From assembly GCA_947462335.1 (NCBI GenBank), contig OX381720.1, positions 47,356,981-47,420,980 on the forward strand: a stretch of DNA of 64,000 bases, written 5' to 3'. This DNA comes from Harmothoe impar. Its lineage: Eukaryota > Annelida > Polychaeta > Phyllodocida > Polynoidae. The translations under genes were made by a program, and so were the position numbers. The number at the start of each line of letters is the position of its first letter. The stretch's first letter is position 1. Shown here piece after piece: positions 1 through 11,421 of this stretch. Under the pieces are notes generated by a model. It did not search any database. It was not told where the DNA came from and saw only the letters and a list, made by a program, of their open reading frames with translations.

Positions 1-1353
1 ACCAAAACGTTCATAACTTACTTGTGCTTCGCCCTCATTTTTTCCGACACCACAAAAATCATCAACATATGCATACACTCTGTGACCTTCTCTGGCCATG
101 AATGCACACAATGAATTTGACACTCTCTGTTGACACCCACCTGATACTGAACACCCAAATGCCGGGCATACGTCAATGTAGAACATACCTTTGTGTTGGA
201 TCCCCAGGAGTGGGTAAGACAAGGGATCTATTCTGAGCTGGCGATATGCGCGAGCCAAATCGTGTTTCCACATCATGGACCCACTTCCCATCTTCCTGAC
301 TTCCGCCCCTAGTGTGAGTATTGTGGGGAGGGTGTATTTGTAGGATTCTCCTTCATATATGTTTTTGGCTATCCCCGCATTGACCCCGGCCCCTTCGGGG
401 TAGCTGAGGTCAATGATAACCCTTCTATCAGTTGAATCTTTCTTAGGTTGGGTCAGGAGGGGGCTGATTTGGCACCAGGGGGCGAAGGGGGGGTCGTTGA
501 ACGGCCCTAGCATGGCCCCCAAAGCCACTTCTTTGGCAATGAAGGCTTCTATGTCTTTGTCATACTGCTTAGTGTTGCCATGGTTGGAGTATGTAGGGAC
601 TGGGGGAGCGTCTGCAAAATAGCATGTGGGCCACCCAAACCTTAGAAAACCTCCCACCCTGGGGTCTCCTTCTTGCGCCAATCTGACGTCCCACTCATCA
701 CAGTTGACCGCAGAGGGAACCTTTACATTTGCGCCCAAATAATTGGGTTTGCATTGGGTTCTAACTGCGGTGTATAACTGCATGTATTCTGGGTAGCGTC
801 TTTTAGCCTCGTCTGTGGGCCATGGCCATCTGTTTTCAATGTACTCTGGGTAATTATCAGGTGAAAAACCCTGCCCAATTCCCGCGGGAACCTGAAATTG
901 GGGATTATTCACCTTATTTGAGTTAGTGCCCTGTACATGGTGTTTGGGTCCCAGGGGGTCTGCATCCAGAAGCAAATTGTCACCATGTTCCGCGGGGGAG
1001 CCCGGGCCAACGAAACTGTCTTTGCACCTGGGGGGTCCCGGGGGGTCTGCGTCCCGGTGCAATATGTCATTGGTACCCGTGGGGAGGGTTTTGCTAACCA
1101 ATCCGTCTCGCTGCCTCGGGAGCCCCGCGGGGGCCGCGTCCCGGCGCATTGTATCTCCATTGCCCGCGGGGCGTCCGGAGCTAGGTAAACTGTCCCTTTG
1201 TACAAAACTAACACTGTTATCTTTTACACCTGTGACATGGATCTTAGTTTGAACGATTTTTTCACCAAAGGCTCCAGCCTCGTTCACACATAAGGTACCG
1301 TCACATACAACGTTTGTCTTAAAGCTAGGGTTTAAAATAGGATCTAAAAATCC
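1..1353 (-). CDS. Ngaro-like pol (reverse transcriptase), partial at window edge
   Basis: The frame is open without a stop from 1353 to the window edge and lies in the -1 frame relative to the upstream gag, whose stop is at 1344-1346. Translation around 361-480 gives the RT block with PWCQISPLL and RRVIIDLSYPEGAGVN, aligning with the corresponding block of the complete element at 11422-13956. The sequence near 40-80 encodes the catalytic YVDDF box. RNase H and recombinase parts lie outside the window. The product would copy element RNA into DNA in cytoplasmic or nuclear particles. The N-terminal ~150 residues (about 900-1353) are low-complexity, Gly/Pro/Arg-rich. In-frame ATGs exist at about 1149 and 783, but a gag-pol frameshift at the gag stop is equally possible. 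The family assignment (DIRS/Ngaro order) is firm; the exact clade is inferred from its sister elements. Confidence 0.85.
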
Positions 1354-2666
1354 TTACTTTTGGTCCGACCAGATTGGCCTTGACCCTGATTTTGGCCTTG
1401 GGCCTGATACCCTTTGTTCTGTTTTCTTTTCTCGTCCCTTTGTTTTCTGAACCTGCAATCACACTCGGGATGTCTGTTTAACTCGACTCTACCGTATGAA
1501 CAAAAACTACAATAATGTAGATGTCTGAAACCCCTTACCACATGGTCTACCTTACAATTACAATGACCGTAATTGTAATGCTTACACAATGGACCGGGTT
1601 CTGCTGCCTCTAGTTCTGAAGACATAGAGCACCAACTAGTGTCGGATCCACCTGCGCCAGTGGCGCGAGTGGCGCCACCTTGTGGCTCTCTTGGGTCGAG
1701 GTCATATTTCTGTGAGTATTGCAACCTATAGTGCTCGATTTTCTTTTGAGCCTGAGACCAAGTGGTCTGTGTGTCATACATATATTTACAACATTCCTCG
1801 GACCACTTCCTTACATTCATTTCAGGGTATGTTCTGGCATCTTCTACCACCTGTTCCAAATGTTCATATATGAGATCATATGTCACCTTGTCATTTCTGT
1901 TACATTTTGCCATCTGTATGAGACCCCAGATTAATTCAGCCAAAGTCACTTCTCCCTGAGTTATAGTAGTCTTTTTACTGCCTCTGTAAATGTGTGCGTA
2001 GGGAAAGAAACTTTTACCTGACTTAGCCTGTCTGCCTGGGTTGAGGCCGGTTTGAAGAATGTTGAGCACCCTCCGCTGAAGCTCGTCGTCTTTAGTCAAG
2101 TCCCCGATGGTACCAGGCGGCATCCAATCATCCACCCACGTTTGTCGTCTATCCACGCTGCCGTACCTGGGGAATGCACCTTGGTGTGCACCCAGGCGTG
2201 ACGCTGCCGGCGCGGACTTGCCTCGGTCGTCCGGGGTGCGTGGTGAACGGCGGTCGTCCCTGTCTCGTCCCTTCCTCGGTGTGGCGGTGGCTTCCTCCTC
2301 GTCCGACGATTCACTTCCCGTGGATTCTGAATTAGAAGAGGGGACAGGGGAGGGAGCTTTCTGTGGTCTATCACGCGATCTCAATTTAGCCCTTTTCTTT
2401 TTACCCGGCTTGCTCTTGTTACGTTTGACGGGATTTTTCTTCTTTTTAAAAACAATCTCTACATCTTCTTCTACTTCTTCTTTTCCCCCATCTTCTTCCC
2501 CTTCTCTCTTCTCTTCTTCCCCCTCCTTCTCATCTGTCTGAGGAGTCTTCTCCTTCTCTCTATCGTCTTTCATGCTTTGAAGTAATGCTTGTATACTGTC
2601 TAATTGCGTCTTCATCACCGTAATTTCAGCGGCATTTTCAGCCACGGTGGACTTTTTCCCCGGCAT
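1344..2666 (-). CDS. Ngaro-like gag, 440 aa
   Basis: This is an intact frame starting with a true ATG (MPGKKSTV) at 2666. The layout is: a helical/coiled-coil segment at about residues 10-40; a highly charged, disordered stretch (Glu/Lys/Arg/Ser runs, about 40-150); a helical central region with a KWSEEC motif; and a Cys/His cluster at about 355-410 of form C-x7-C-x-C-x3-H, then HYCSFC, then H-x2-C. The tail is Lys/Gln-rich and ends at KSKDF. The same order is found in the gags of the other two retroelements here, which is how it was identified. Its likely role is to form the particle and bind element RNA. The last sense codons are GAT TTT before TAG, a T-run where a -1 shift would enter the pol frame. 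No nucleotide defect was seen. Confidence 0.85.
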   Translation of the reverse strand: MPGKKSTVAENAAEITVMKTQLDSIQALLQSMKDDREKEKTPQTDEKEGEEEKREGEEDGGKEEVEEDVEIVFKKKKNPVKRNKSKPGKKKRAKLRSRDRPQKAPSPVPSSNSESTGSESSDEEEATATPRKGRDRDDRRSPRTPDDRGKSAPAASRLGAHQGAFPRYGSVDRRQTWVDDWMPPGTIGDLTKDDELQRRVLNILQTGLNPGRQAKSGKSFFPYAHIYRGSKKTTITQGEVTLAELIWGLIQMAKCNRNDKVTYDLIYEHLEQVVEDARTYPEMNVRKWSEECCKYMYDTQTTWSQAQKKIEHYRLQYSQKYDLDPREPQGGATRATGAGGSDTSWCSMSSELEAAEPGPLCKHYNYGHCNCKVDHVVRGFRHLHYCSFCSYGRVELNRHPECDCRFRKQRDEKRKQNKGYQAQGQNQGQGQSGRTKSKDF

Positions 2667-3010
2667 AATAAACGTCTGTACTCACACGATACGTGTCCGT
2701 TAATAGGCTGCTGTCCACCAATAAGGTAGATGTCCTAGATTCTGGACGATGTCCGCGGATTGAGCTCTGGCAAAATTCGACTGTCTTGGTTGCTGTCTTA
2801 GAGAGAATGGCCGAGAGCCGGAGCCTCGCCGGATTGTGGTAGAATGGTTTGAAATATACCCACTAGGTGGGGTGTGTGTCGCTGTCGTAAATTATGTGTG
2901 ATGGAACATCACGTACAATGTGAGCGGTAACATAATGGGGTGCATTTTTTTTTGTCTTTTTTTAAACAGTGACTGTGAAATGAGCGGCTATCCCTATTAA
3001 ATGAGGACTC
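2667..3010 (-). other. 5' untranslated/terminal region of the first retroelement
   Basis: Noncoding sequence directly upstream of the gag ATG. By analogy with the two complete elements it should hold the 5' split repeat (A1), but the matching downstream copy is outside the window, so the outer boundary cannot be fixed. The end coordinate is a guess. Confidence 0.35.
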
Positions 3011-3240
3011 ACACCTTGCCCTTAATACTTGTATTTTTGTATTCTTGTATTCTGGCCCCTAGCTTGGTAGTGGTTAGGGCTTGGTGTTGTGTGTGAGCGT
3101 GTACGTGTGTTATTTTGGTGTGTCCCCCGGGTGTCTCGTGCAGCCTGCTGCAGTGGACACAGTGATGGATGCCATACTGACAGCCATACAGCCACGTGCT
3201 GAAGTGGGTGCGTGAGGATGGACAGGTACAGGGGGAAGCT

Positions 3241-3475
3241 CTCTCTCTGTCTCTGTCTCTGTCTCTGCCTCTGCCTCTGCCTCTGCCTCTCCCTCTCCCT
3301 CTCCCTCTCCCTCTCCCTCTCCCTCTCCCTCTCCCTCTCCCTCTCCCTCTCCCTCTCCCTCTGCCTCTGCCTCTGCCTCTGCCTCTGCCTCTGCCTCTGC
3401 CTCTCCCTCTCCCTCTCCCTCTCCCTCTTCCTCTCCCTCTCCCTCTCCCTCTCCCTCTCCCTCTCCCTCTCCCTC
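3241..3475. repeat. Pyrimidine hexamer microsatellite in homogeneous blocks
   Basis: A continuous run of CTCTGT, then CTCTGC, then a long CTCCCT block, then CTCTGC, then CTCCCT again, with almost no interruptions. The pyrimidine/purine strand bias is nearly complete. All six reading frames are open here simply because of the repeat (Leu-Pro, Ser-Leu, Arg-Glu, Gly-Glu), so the apparent ORFs are artefacts. Confidence 0.95.
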
Positions 3476-4996
3476 AATTGCATAAACAATAGATTTGTCG
3501 ACTCTCCAAATTCTACTGCAGTGTTGGCTTGAATAAAACACTGGTGGGCTTAGATATGGCAGGGGTCATACGGTTAGATACACTATTCAAAACCATTCTG
3601 TACATATGCATGTCGGAATGTAGACATACTTGGCCAGCTCAGGACACCGTCCAGCAAAGAAAAAAGAGAATCATGTGCTCTCGTGAGTTCCAATCTGTCA
3701 GCGATTAGTACTACGCTTGGCATCCAGACACACAGACCTATTTAATAACCTATTTTGGGCAGGCCAAGGCAATATGCCAATGACCGTACTATTTCTCTTC
3801 ATTTTTATATTGCTGCTCAGGCAGACTGTCTGCGTGCCAACTATAGTATAATTGAAATGAGCTACCCTAGGAGCTGCAAGGGGAATGTGCTTATCACTGG
3901 CCAGGGTCCAATAACCGTCATCTATTCTGGTTCTAGTTAGGAAAACTTGAAATGTAATGATTACAAATGACAAACACATGATCCATGGGCAATGACAATG
4001 CAGTGGTGAGGGAGAGGGGATGGACATAAAAGATGATCGATTCATTGTTATACATACTATTTTCTAAGGAGCAGCCTGCTATCAGTTTTACTATTTCCTC
4101 AATAGAAAAGCAATACTCAAGGTTTCACGTTCATCAAAACCTGAAATCGGATTAGACAGATGAGCTTCTTGTAACGTCAGCACAATTTGAGTCCAACCAT
4201 CAGGTCCTCCAGGTGAAATCCTATTAAAATGACAACATCCTAAATTCAATAACCCTGAGCAACATCAAGTGTTAAATGTAAATTTAGGAGATGATCGCCT
4301 TGTTTTACCACACCAGGAGGCATAACAACTTCCCCGCTTTCAGGTAAAATATCATCTGTCTCAGTCAAAATGTCGCTAGAAGGTTTCACCCCATTAGTTC
4401 CACATGTCCCGAAGATGTTGACAAGAAACAGACCTCTGAAAATAAAGCGAAACATCAGTTACCACTAAATAAAGGGATTTACTCCCATCTTCAAAGCTCT
4501 AAAGGTCTTATGTGTGACATATTATGTTCAAATGATATTCCCTTTGTCCTCTTGATGTGGGATAGAGGGCCTAATTAATTATATTACGCATTTTTCATAC
4601 ACTGTTTGACACAATGTTTTCTTTGCATCTTTGGGAACAAGGGCCAATTCCATCTATATAGCATGCGTCTCCCTGTGTCCCTAATTCCTCTGGCGTGGCA
4701 TTATCTAGATGACAATAAGCTGTCCGCTCTCTTCTGTTTGCCTCAGAAGTTATATGAGATAAGTACATTAGCGCTTGTATCCTTTGTACAGGACTCCGCC
4801 ATTCAGCTCTATTCCCTTCATTGTAGCCACCTTTCATTCCTTTATGGAACATAACCAAGGCTTGTACATATTTCATGTGTATTAACTCAAGGTGATTTTC
4901 TCTGATGGAGACGTTGCCATTAGGCTACTAGACTAAGAAATCTTCCCGATAGTGTAGGAGGGGCACTGTCTCATATAAGAGGCAGTTAAGGGGGAT
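3476..4996. other. Noncoding, nothing recognised
   Basis: AT-leaning single-copy sequence. Only short chance frames are seen, without start context, codon bias or domain resemblance. Confidence 0.6.
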
Positions 4997-5200
4997 CCCT
5001 TAAAGGCGGCATTGTGACTTAGTGCGTCATGCCTTTTATTTGGATGATGTATGGATGCAGCGCCGTTGCTTTACTCGCCAACCCTGCATTAAGGCATGAT
5101 GACGACGGTCGGCATGATGCAGCAAGTTACATGCCAGTGCTGCCTTGGTGCATGGCAGCAAATGTTGCCTTGATGCAAGATGTTGTCCTGGAAGGGTTAA
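4997..5200. mobile_element. TTAA-type short palindromic element (MITE), copy 1
   Basis: Begins CCCTTAAAGGCGGCAT and ends GGAAGGGTTAA. Internal TGATGTATGGATGCAG and TGCATTAAGGCATGATG segments correspond to the paired internal hairpins of the better copies (61061-61287 and 26252-26499). This copy is diverged. Confidence 0.65.
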
Positions 5201-8200
5201 GCAATATGGCGAGGGGATAAGCCATGCCATCTATATACTAACAGTAATATATAGCCACCTACAGACTGCTAAATGTACCAGTATAATCTACATACCTGTT
5301 ATATTTAGACGAACAAATGATAAGCAAAGCAGTAGGGTCAACTGTAACTAATCCACTGGCTTAGCATAAGCTGTGTTATCTTTGCGAAGTGTGATCCAAA
5401 GCAGTTGTGCCATACACCTTTAATGTTTTAAATGGGCTTCGTTGGACACTTTTGCTGTTCACTAATAAGGACTGCTAAGTTTATGGAGTGTGCAAAGCCA
5501 TAACTCCGCAAAAGGCCATAGGTCATGACCTTGGCACGTGCCAACCAGTCGTCTTCCCTGGGGGTCCCTTAGGCTACGATTCCTATCTTTTGCCACCTTT
5601 CATAGCCGCCCAATGTACACAAAGGCCTAATTTACCTAAACTAACCCCCTATCTCCTCCCCCAATAATGACCAATTCCACCACCCCCAGCAATGGCTATT
5701 TCCAGTAATAATTCCCATTCCATCCGCATTCCAAATCTCTGTGCAATTATGATTTCTAATCTACACAGAGCAGTGATAATTGAACCACCCTTTCTTTGTT
5801 TCCCCCCAAGGCTACCAATTTAGATGTAGTTGCTGCCACTGACCGCTAGGGGTATTGCTGGAGGCTTAGAGGCATGCAGTCACACGTCGTGCCCTCTTGG
5901 GAAGGGGTGGGGCACATGGCGTTTTAAGGGTGTGACATGGTGGTGCGCTAGGGCCACCTGCTAGGTGGGATGGTGGGATGAGCCTGAGTGGTGGGCGGAT
6001 AGGATAGGCCAGCCTGAGGGGATGAGGGGGACGAGGTTCATTCTGTTCATGTTATAGCTATAAATATGGCAGCTCAAATTGATATGGCAAAAATAACGAC
6101 TGGGTATTGTGCAGATGAAAAATTACGATATTATGTATTCTCTAGTGTGTTCTCGGCTAAAACCAAAAACCTTATCCTATTATCAGTATAGCCTTACTAT
6201 AGATATCAACTTCCATTAAACGCAATTATAGCTAGTGATATTGGTATATTGGTAAGTGTGTCAGAACCAGCACTATCAGTATTGTTGTTATACATTGTAT
6301 GAATTCTGTCCAGATTCTGACACAATTGTATCTAAACCTTTCCCACGACCCCAACGCATACAAATGTACCCTTTCTACACATTTAGCTGGGAATCCTACG
6401 GTGAGGATCATACCCTCTGTCAATCAAATTCACTTAATTATCATAAAATCTCAGATAATTGTAGGGGTAATCCACTTTCCCACCCCCGGTCACCCCAGGC
6501 CTCCCCTCAGGGGATTATACAGATTACTAGGGTTAGAATTCAGTGTCATCAGAGCGTCAACGCAGGGGAGCTCTAACCCTATTGTGACAGTTGACACTGG
6601 TCAAATGTACAGATGTGCACCCTTTGTGAAAGTCATCCCAACACCAACACATTCTGTCAGTTTACAGCATCTCCACTTTTCATTTCACTGTAGTTCATAC
6701 GACATATCATGTCAGCACATGATAAAATTAGATATCCATTAACCATAATCTGATAATAATAATCATATTTTACTCCGACTCTGGAGAATTCCCCTATATT
6801 CTCATTTGGTATAGATTCCTAAATTGACACTGCAGAGGAAAGAATCGCAAATATGCATTCATGCAGACTATTAAATTACATATCAGCGCATGCATTAAGA
6901 ACTCTCATGAGCATGCATGGCTCCATGTCAGTGACAGGCTGCCCCTGCCTGGTGGCTATATGTTTAGTATGTGTGGTTTGGGCCTGCAGCTCTTTCTCAA
7001 ACCGCTCACATGTTTGTCCTGTCCTGCTGTGCACCCCTCATTCTAACACACCCTGGAGGCCTGCCCCCTGCCCCCGACACTGCCCTGCCCTCTGCCGGCC
7101 ACTATAGCACGTCCACATGTAAAGGGCTGGTCAACACAGTGCTATTTGATAGGGGTGATGGTAGGTGATTATAGGGTGGGACATTATCATTGTAATTTGT
7201 ATAGCTTAATGATAGATAACTGTAATATTAGATGTCACAGAATACATCTAGGAATACACATACACTTAGGTTTATTACAATAACCATAGGAACTGCTATG
7301 GCATTTCACGGTCCCATTTATGAATCTAGATGGGGTATACTGTTATCATATATGGCATGGGACAGCCGTTGCCCCTTCAGTGACTCCACCCCTCCCCCTA
7401 TCGTATTCCCACTAGTCGCTGTAGTTACCTCCCATGTCCATTGTTGTACAGCCCCCCCCCCCCCCCCCAACATCGGTGTACCCTCCACACATGCTGCAGT
7501 CTGCTGAGGGGAGGGGGCAGGGGGGGGGGGCTGAATGGGGGAGCGGCATGTCTAAGTAGTGCCATTCCAGTAATAATTATACAACTCATCTTGATATCAT
7601 TGACTATGACATTAGAAGACTTGAAATATATGAATTGAATTGACCATTATGACATGATACCTCAAATGCTATGTCCGCTTGTCGGCATGATGCACTTATG
7701 CCCCAGTGAGCCCTATTGTTTTGGTGAATCATTCAGGCACATGTGTATCCAGAAAATGATATGGCCGGCACGTTGCATGTATGCAGCTCCGACCAGTTGC
7801 AAGGTGGATAGAAGCCTTATGCTGCCCTTAGAGGGTTCAGGGAGGGATGGCATACCCAGGGTCCCCACAGTGGGCCCCAGCCTGCCCAAGGACATTGTGT
7901 ATGTCGCAGTCCGGCAATAAAAAGGTACAGAACGACTCCATTTATGAGACCAGCCTATCATGACCGAATGAAAGGGAAAGCGGCGTCAAATGACACCAGC
8001 CATATGTCTGCATAGACGGTCCAGGGTACAGTGGACAAAAAGAATCCTCATCATAAAACATATTTGGTCATAAAATGCAGGGAGTCGGAAACAGTCAATA
8101 TGTTTGTCGTTGTACGGGTTCTATTCAAGTGTGTATGGTGTGGGTATAGGGATGTGGTAGGGGCTGTATATAGACTTGGTAGTCCCTGTATATCACGGTG

Positions 8201-9462
8201 TATCAACTCGGAAGGCAAACTTTGTTGTACATTGTTGTACACTGCTATCCATTATTTCCAGTTAGGCAAGCTAACCGTTTAAGCAAAATGGCTTGCGCGA
8301 TAATTGGAACCCACCGTCCTACCATTATTTTTTAAACACTGACCACTCCCTATAAGTAATAGCCAGGATGGCCATTACATCTGACCCTTGACCCTATTTT
8401 CATTGAGACCAATTGGCTAGATGACCCGATGCTTTTTTCTTAGAAATTTTATATTATCGGCTGACATTTATCGGACATGAGTCTTTTGTTCCAAATGGGC
8501 ATGCCCAGAAACTCTGGCTTCACTTGCCCCATTAATTAGCATCATATGATGTAAAATCTGATTATCACACATGTCATCTAATGAAGAGGAATCGGTGCTG
8601 GTGGAGGATTGATTCTAGTATGGCCAGCAGAGTGGTTAGTTGTGAGCTAGTACAGAGGGTATGGGAGCAGGTGGAGTCTGAGTCTCAGTAATTGGAGCTA
8701 AATCAGCTGGACCTGCCCTATTATACTACTGGGCCCACACCTGGCAGCTACTGGAGATGGCCCAGAGCCCAGGCTGCCCGATGACCTGTGTTGTGGTTAA
8801 AATAGAGAAATGGGATGGGAAAGGTTCAGGCTCTGGCCAGATGTGTGCTCAGATTAATTCTGTGCTGTACTCAGGATTATGAGGACCAGACTGGTTTAAG
8901 ATTTTACCCAATTCATTATATGGTTCCCTAAATATCTCAGAACTTAAGGTAGAAGCCTGAGCTTGATATTGGGTAACTACACTGTAGAGAGGGATAGGAG
9001 GGCTTTAATTAGTTTAATCTCCAAAGTCCCCAGGTAGTTATATCTTATCGACCAAACTTATGACTACATTGTACAAAGGAATATGGCTCAATCGGCAGTA
9101 TGTATGACCGTGGTGCAGCCACATTGTTGTTGTGCACATCAGGTTTGAAATATCGGATTACCTGAACAAAGGTCTTGAGATGTTCATTAGTCCTGAGATA
9201 TGATTACATCGGTTATAATGAGACCACTTCTGATGGATTTAAATGTAAAATGCAATAACCTAAATAATCATGACAATCATTGATATTAGCTTGAATAGCA
9301 TTATTTTCTATATGTAGTAATGACGGTCCAAATTAACCAGTCACTTAAATTTGATTCCATCATCTGGCGATTTAAACCTTTAGTGCATGGTTATCCCTAC
9401 TATCAGTAAGTCCTTCTAATTATTATCAGAGACACCAGAAATCCTCATCATATTAAGAATGA
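5201..9462. other. Noncoding; poly-C tract and a possible element remnant
   Basis: No gene recognised. It holds a 17-base C run at about 7452-7468 followed by a G-rich stretch near 7505-7545. Weak similarity to the TTAA-type element occurs around 7660-7830 (GGCATGATGCACTTATGC, then a later CATTCAGGCAC), too decayed to delimit. Confidence 0.5.
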
Positions 9463-9465
9463 ATA

Positions 9466-9831
9466 ATGACAACAGAACGAGTCGAGTCAAATACAATGGT
9501 GTTTAATCCTGTAGTTGAGGTAGTATGTCGATACAACAGGATACACAATATATGTAAATAAAATATAATAAGTAAAGGCCTTGAACTTTTGGCCTATGTA
9601 AATAAACCCTTAGTAAGTACATACATATATATACCGGTAGTATTTTTAGAGTATCCATGGTGACTGGAAGTAACATGTGGTTGGTAACCATGGAAACATG
9701 AGATCATAATACAGTGTGAAACCGGTAGTAGTAGTAGTATATATAGGTAACCATGTAAACATGTAGTCATGGTAACGAAGAACATAACAATGTAAGTAAT
9801 GGGATCCATGTAGGATCATACAGTCTATGAG
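9466..9831 (-). repeat. Split direct repeat B2
   Basis: Matches 10098-10462 at a constant offset of 631 bases, from TGACAACAGAACG to CAGTCTATGAG. Frames inside it occur twice with identical translations, confirming identity. It forms the 3' end of the element. Confidence 0.93.
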
Positions 9832-9935
9832 ATACAGGTATGAGTAGAGGATCCATGTGGGATCAGAAATGTAGGTTAATAGTTACATATACAAGTTAAA
9901 GTTACATGTTACATTAGAGGGTGAGGAGGGTGGGT

Positions 9936-10097
9936 ACAAAAATACACGTGTAGTGATTAATTTTAAAGATGGCGAAATGGAAGAATGTCGCTGGTAGCGG
10001 TGATACGGTAGTGTATCAGCGTCCCGGTAGGGGCGCGTCCCTGATTTGCCGCGCTCGTCCTGAGTCATTACCCGGGGAATTCAAGTCTTCCCCATAA
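9936..10097 (-). repeat. Split direct repeat A2
   Basis: 162 bp copy of 15166-15327 at a constant offset of 5230, from ACAAAAATACACGTG to CTTCCCCATAA. It contains GATGGCGAAATGG. It abuts B1 directly, as would be produced by joining the element's two ends in a circular intermediate. Confidence 0.93.
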
Positions 10098-10462
10098 TGA
10101 CAACAGAACGAGTCGAGTCAAATACAATGGTGTTTAATCCTGTAGTTGAGGTAGTATGTCGATACAACAGGATACACAATATATGTAAATAAAATATAAT
10201 AAGTAAAGGCCTTGAACTTTTGGCCTATGTAAATAAACCCTTAGTAAGTACATACATATATATACCGGTAGTATTTTTAGAGTATCCATGGTGACTGGAA
10301 GTAACATGTGGTTGGTAACCATGGAAACATGAGATCATAATACAGTGTGAAACCGGTAGTAGTAGTAGTATATATAGGTAACCATGTAAACATGTAGTCA
10401 TGGTAACGAAGAACATAACAATGTAAGTAATGGGATCCATGTAGGATCATACAGTCTATGAG
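10098..10462 (-). repeat. Split direct repeat B1
   Basis: Partner of 9466-9831. Its 5' edge (minus strand) overlaps the last codons and stop of the recombinase frame (stop at 10456-10458). Confidence 0.93.
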
Positions 10463-11421
10463 GCAAATAGTGTAGCTAGTTTAGTAGCTACTCGTGTGGA
10501 CTGGGGAGATGGTACATAGGGTCGCATTCCCACAGTGGATGTCCAAGTGCCATGAGCAGCAATGTCCAGTCTATCAGCACCAGCCTGGATAGCAGCTGTA
10601 CTACCTCCTCTCCTGAGGGAGTGACCTGAGAATTTTCGTCCGTAAGGGCAGCCCACAGCCACCAGGCAGTCCCTGACTATGCTGTTAAAGACAGTGGGAG
10701 TCAAAGGGGTACCGGTAACCAGTGTAAAGGCTGGTGAGTCAGGTGGTAGGGGTACACAGCGTACATAATTGTCCCACGCAGTAGCTGGGCAAACAGGAGA
10801 GCCAGGGATCCTTGGTAACGAGAGTACCGCTGGTGGAGAAGCAGTACTGATAGTCTTAGAAGATCGTATGATCACGGTGAGGCCAGTGGCATGTGAAACA
10901 ACGTCACACCTGGTGAGAGTATGTGGTCCTGACCATAATGTAACGGTCGGGGTCAGGAGGTTGGACGCCCTAACAAATGAAAAATATCCTACACACAATG
11001 CTGCCTTAACCGGCAGGGACATAGGAATATTATCAAGGTATTGACATACTAGTACCAAGTCGTGTGGGGTAAGGCCCGGTGCTGGTGTAGGTGTGTGGGG
11101 TCTGAGTACAAGTCCCCCTTTGTATACCGAGATAGCCTCGTGTGAAGAAAAGGCAGAGTCATCTCCGCCACGTGCATTTATCCATTTCCTAGCACCTGAT
11201 ATATAATTCTTCCTGGAACCGGGGGCAGCGAGAGAATTGGCCAGAAATTGATGGTACATAGCTGCATGCGGTATAGAGGGGGAGAGGCAGTCCACTTGGT
11301 AATATACAGCAAACGTCAGGTAATAGACTGCCTGTCTAATATTATTAGTCTTGGTAGAATCAGTAATAGATGCACTGAACGCAGATATGGCTTGTAGACC
11401 CAGGGGAGAATCTGAAATAAT
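10456..11421 (-). CDS. Tyrosine recombinase (integrase) of Ngaro-type element
   Basis: Inserts the circular cDNA by site-specific recombination. Numbering from the GTG-encoded residue at 11295 (279 residues), the catalytic set is present: R109 (FVRASNLL), a lysine near 147 in the beta-hairpin, H225-x-x-R228 (GHSLRRG), H248/W251 (HGTW) and the nucleophile Y260. The core-binding domain covers about residues 10-95. The frame is open further upstream to 11421, immediately after the TGA that ends the RT-RNase H frame, and it is in the same frame. No ATG occurs in the first 54 codons of this open stretch; the first is the M at residue 13 of the 279. So expression by read-through of that single TGA, or a disabling point mutation of a fused pol-YR, are both possible. 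Ends inside B1. Confidence 0.9.
   Translation of the reverse strand: MISDSPLGLQAISAFSASITDSTKTNNIRQAVYYLTFAVYYQVDCLSPSIPHAAMYHQFLANSLAAPGSRKNYISGARKWINARGGDDSAFSSHEAISVYKGGLVLRPHTPTPAPGLTPHDLVLVCQYLDNIPMSLPVKAALCVGYFSFVRASNLLTPTVTLWSGPHTLTRCDVVSHATGLTVIIRSSKTISTASPPAVLSLPRIPGSPVCPATAWDNYVRCVPLPPDSPAFTLVTGTPLTPTVFNSIVRDCLVAVGCPYGRKFSGHSLRRGGSTAAIQAGADRLDIAAHGTWTSTVGMRPYVPSPQSTRVATKLATLFAS

Noticed and set aside
3022..3541. Long open frames of Arg-Glu, Gly-Glu, Leu-Pro and Ser-Leu dipeptides on both strands
   Set aside because: They are translations of the hexamer microsatellite, open in all frames by composition.
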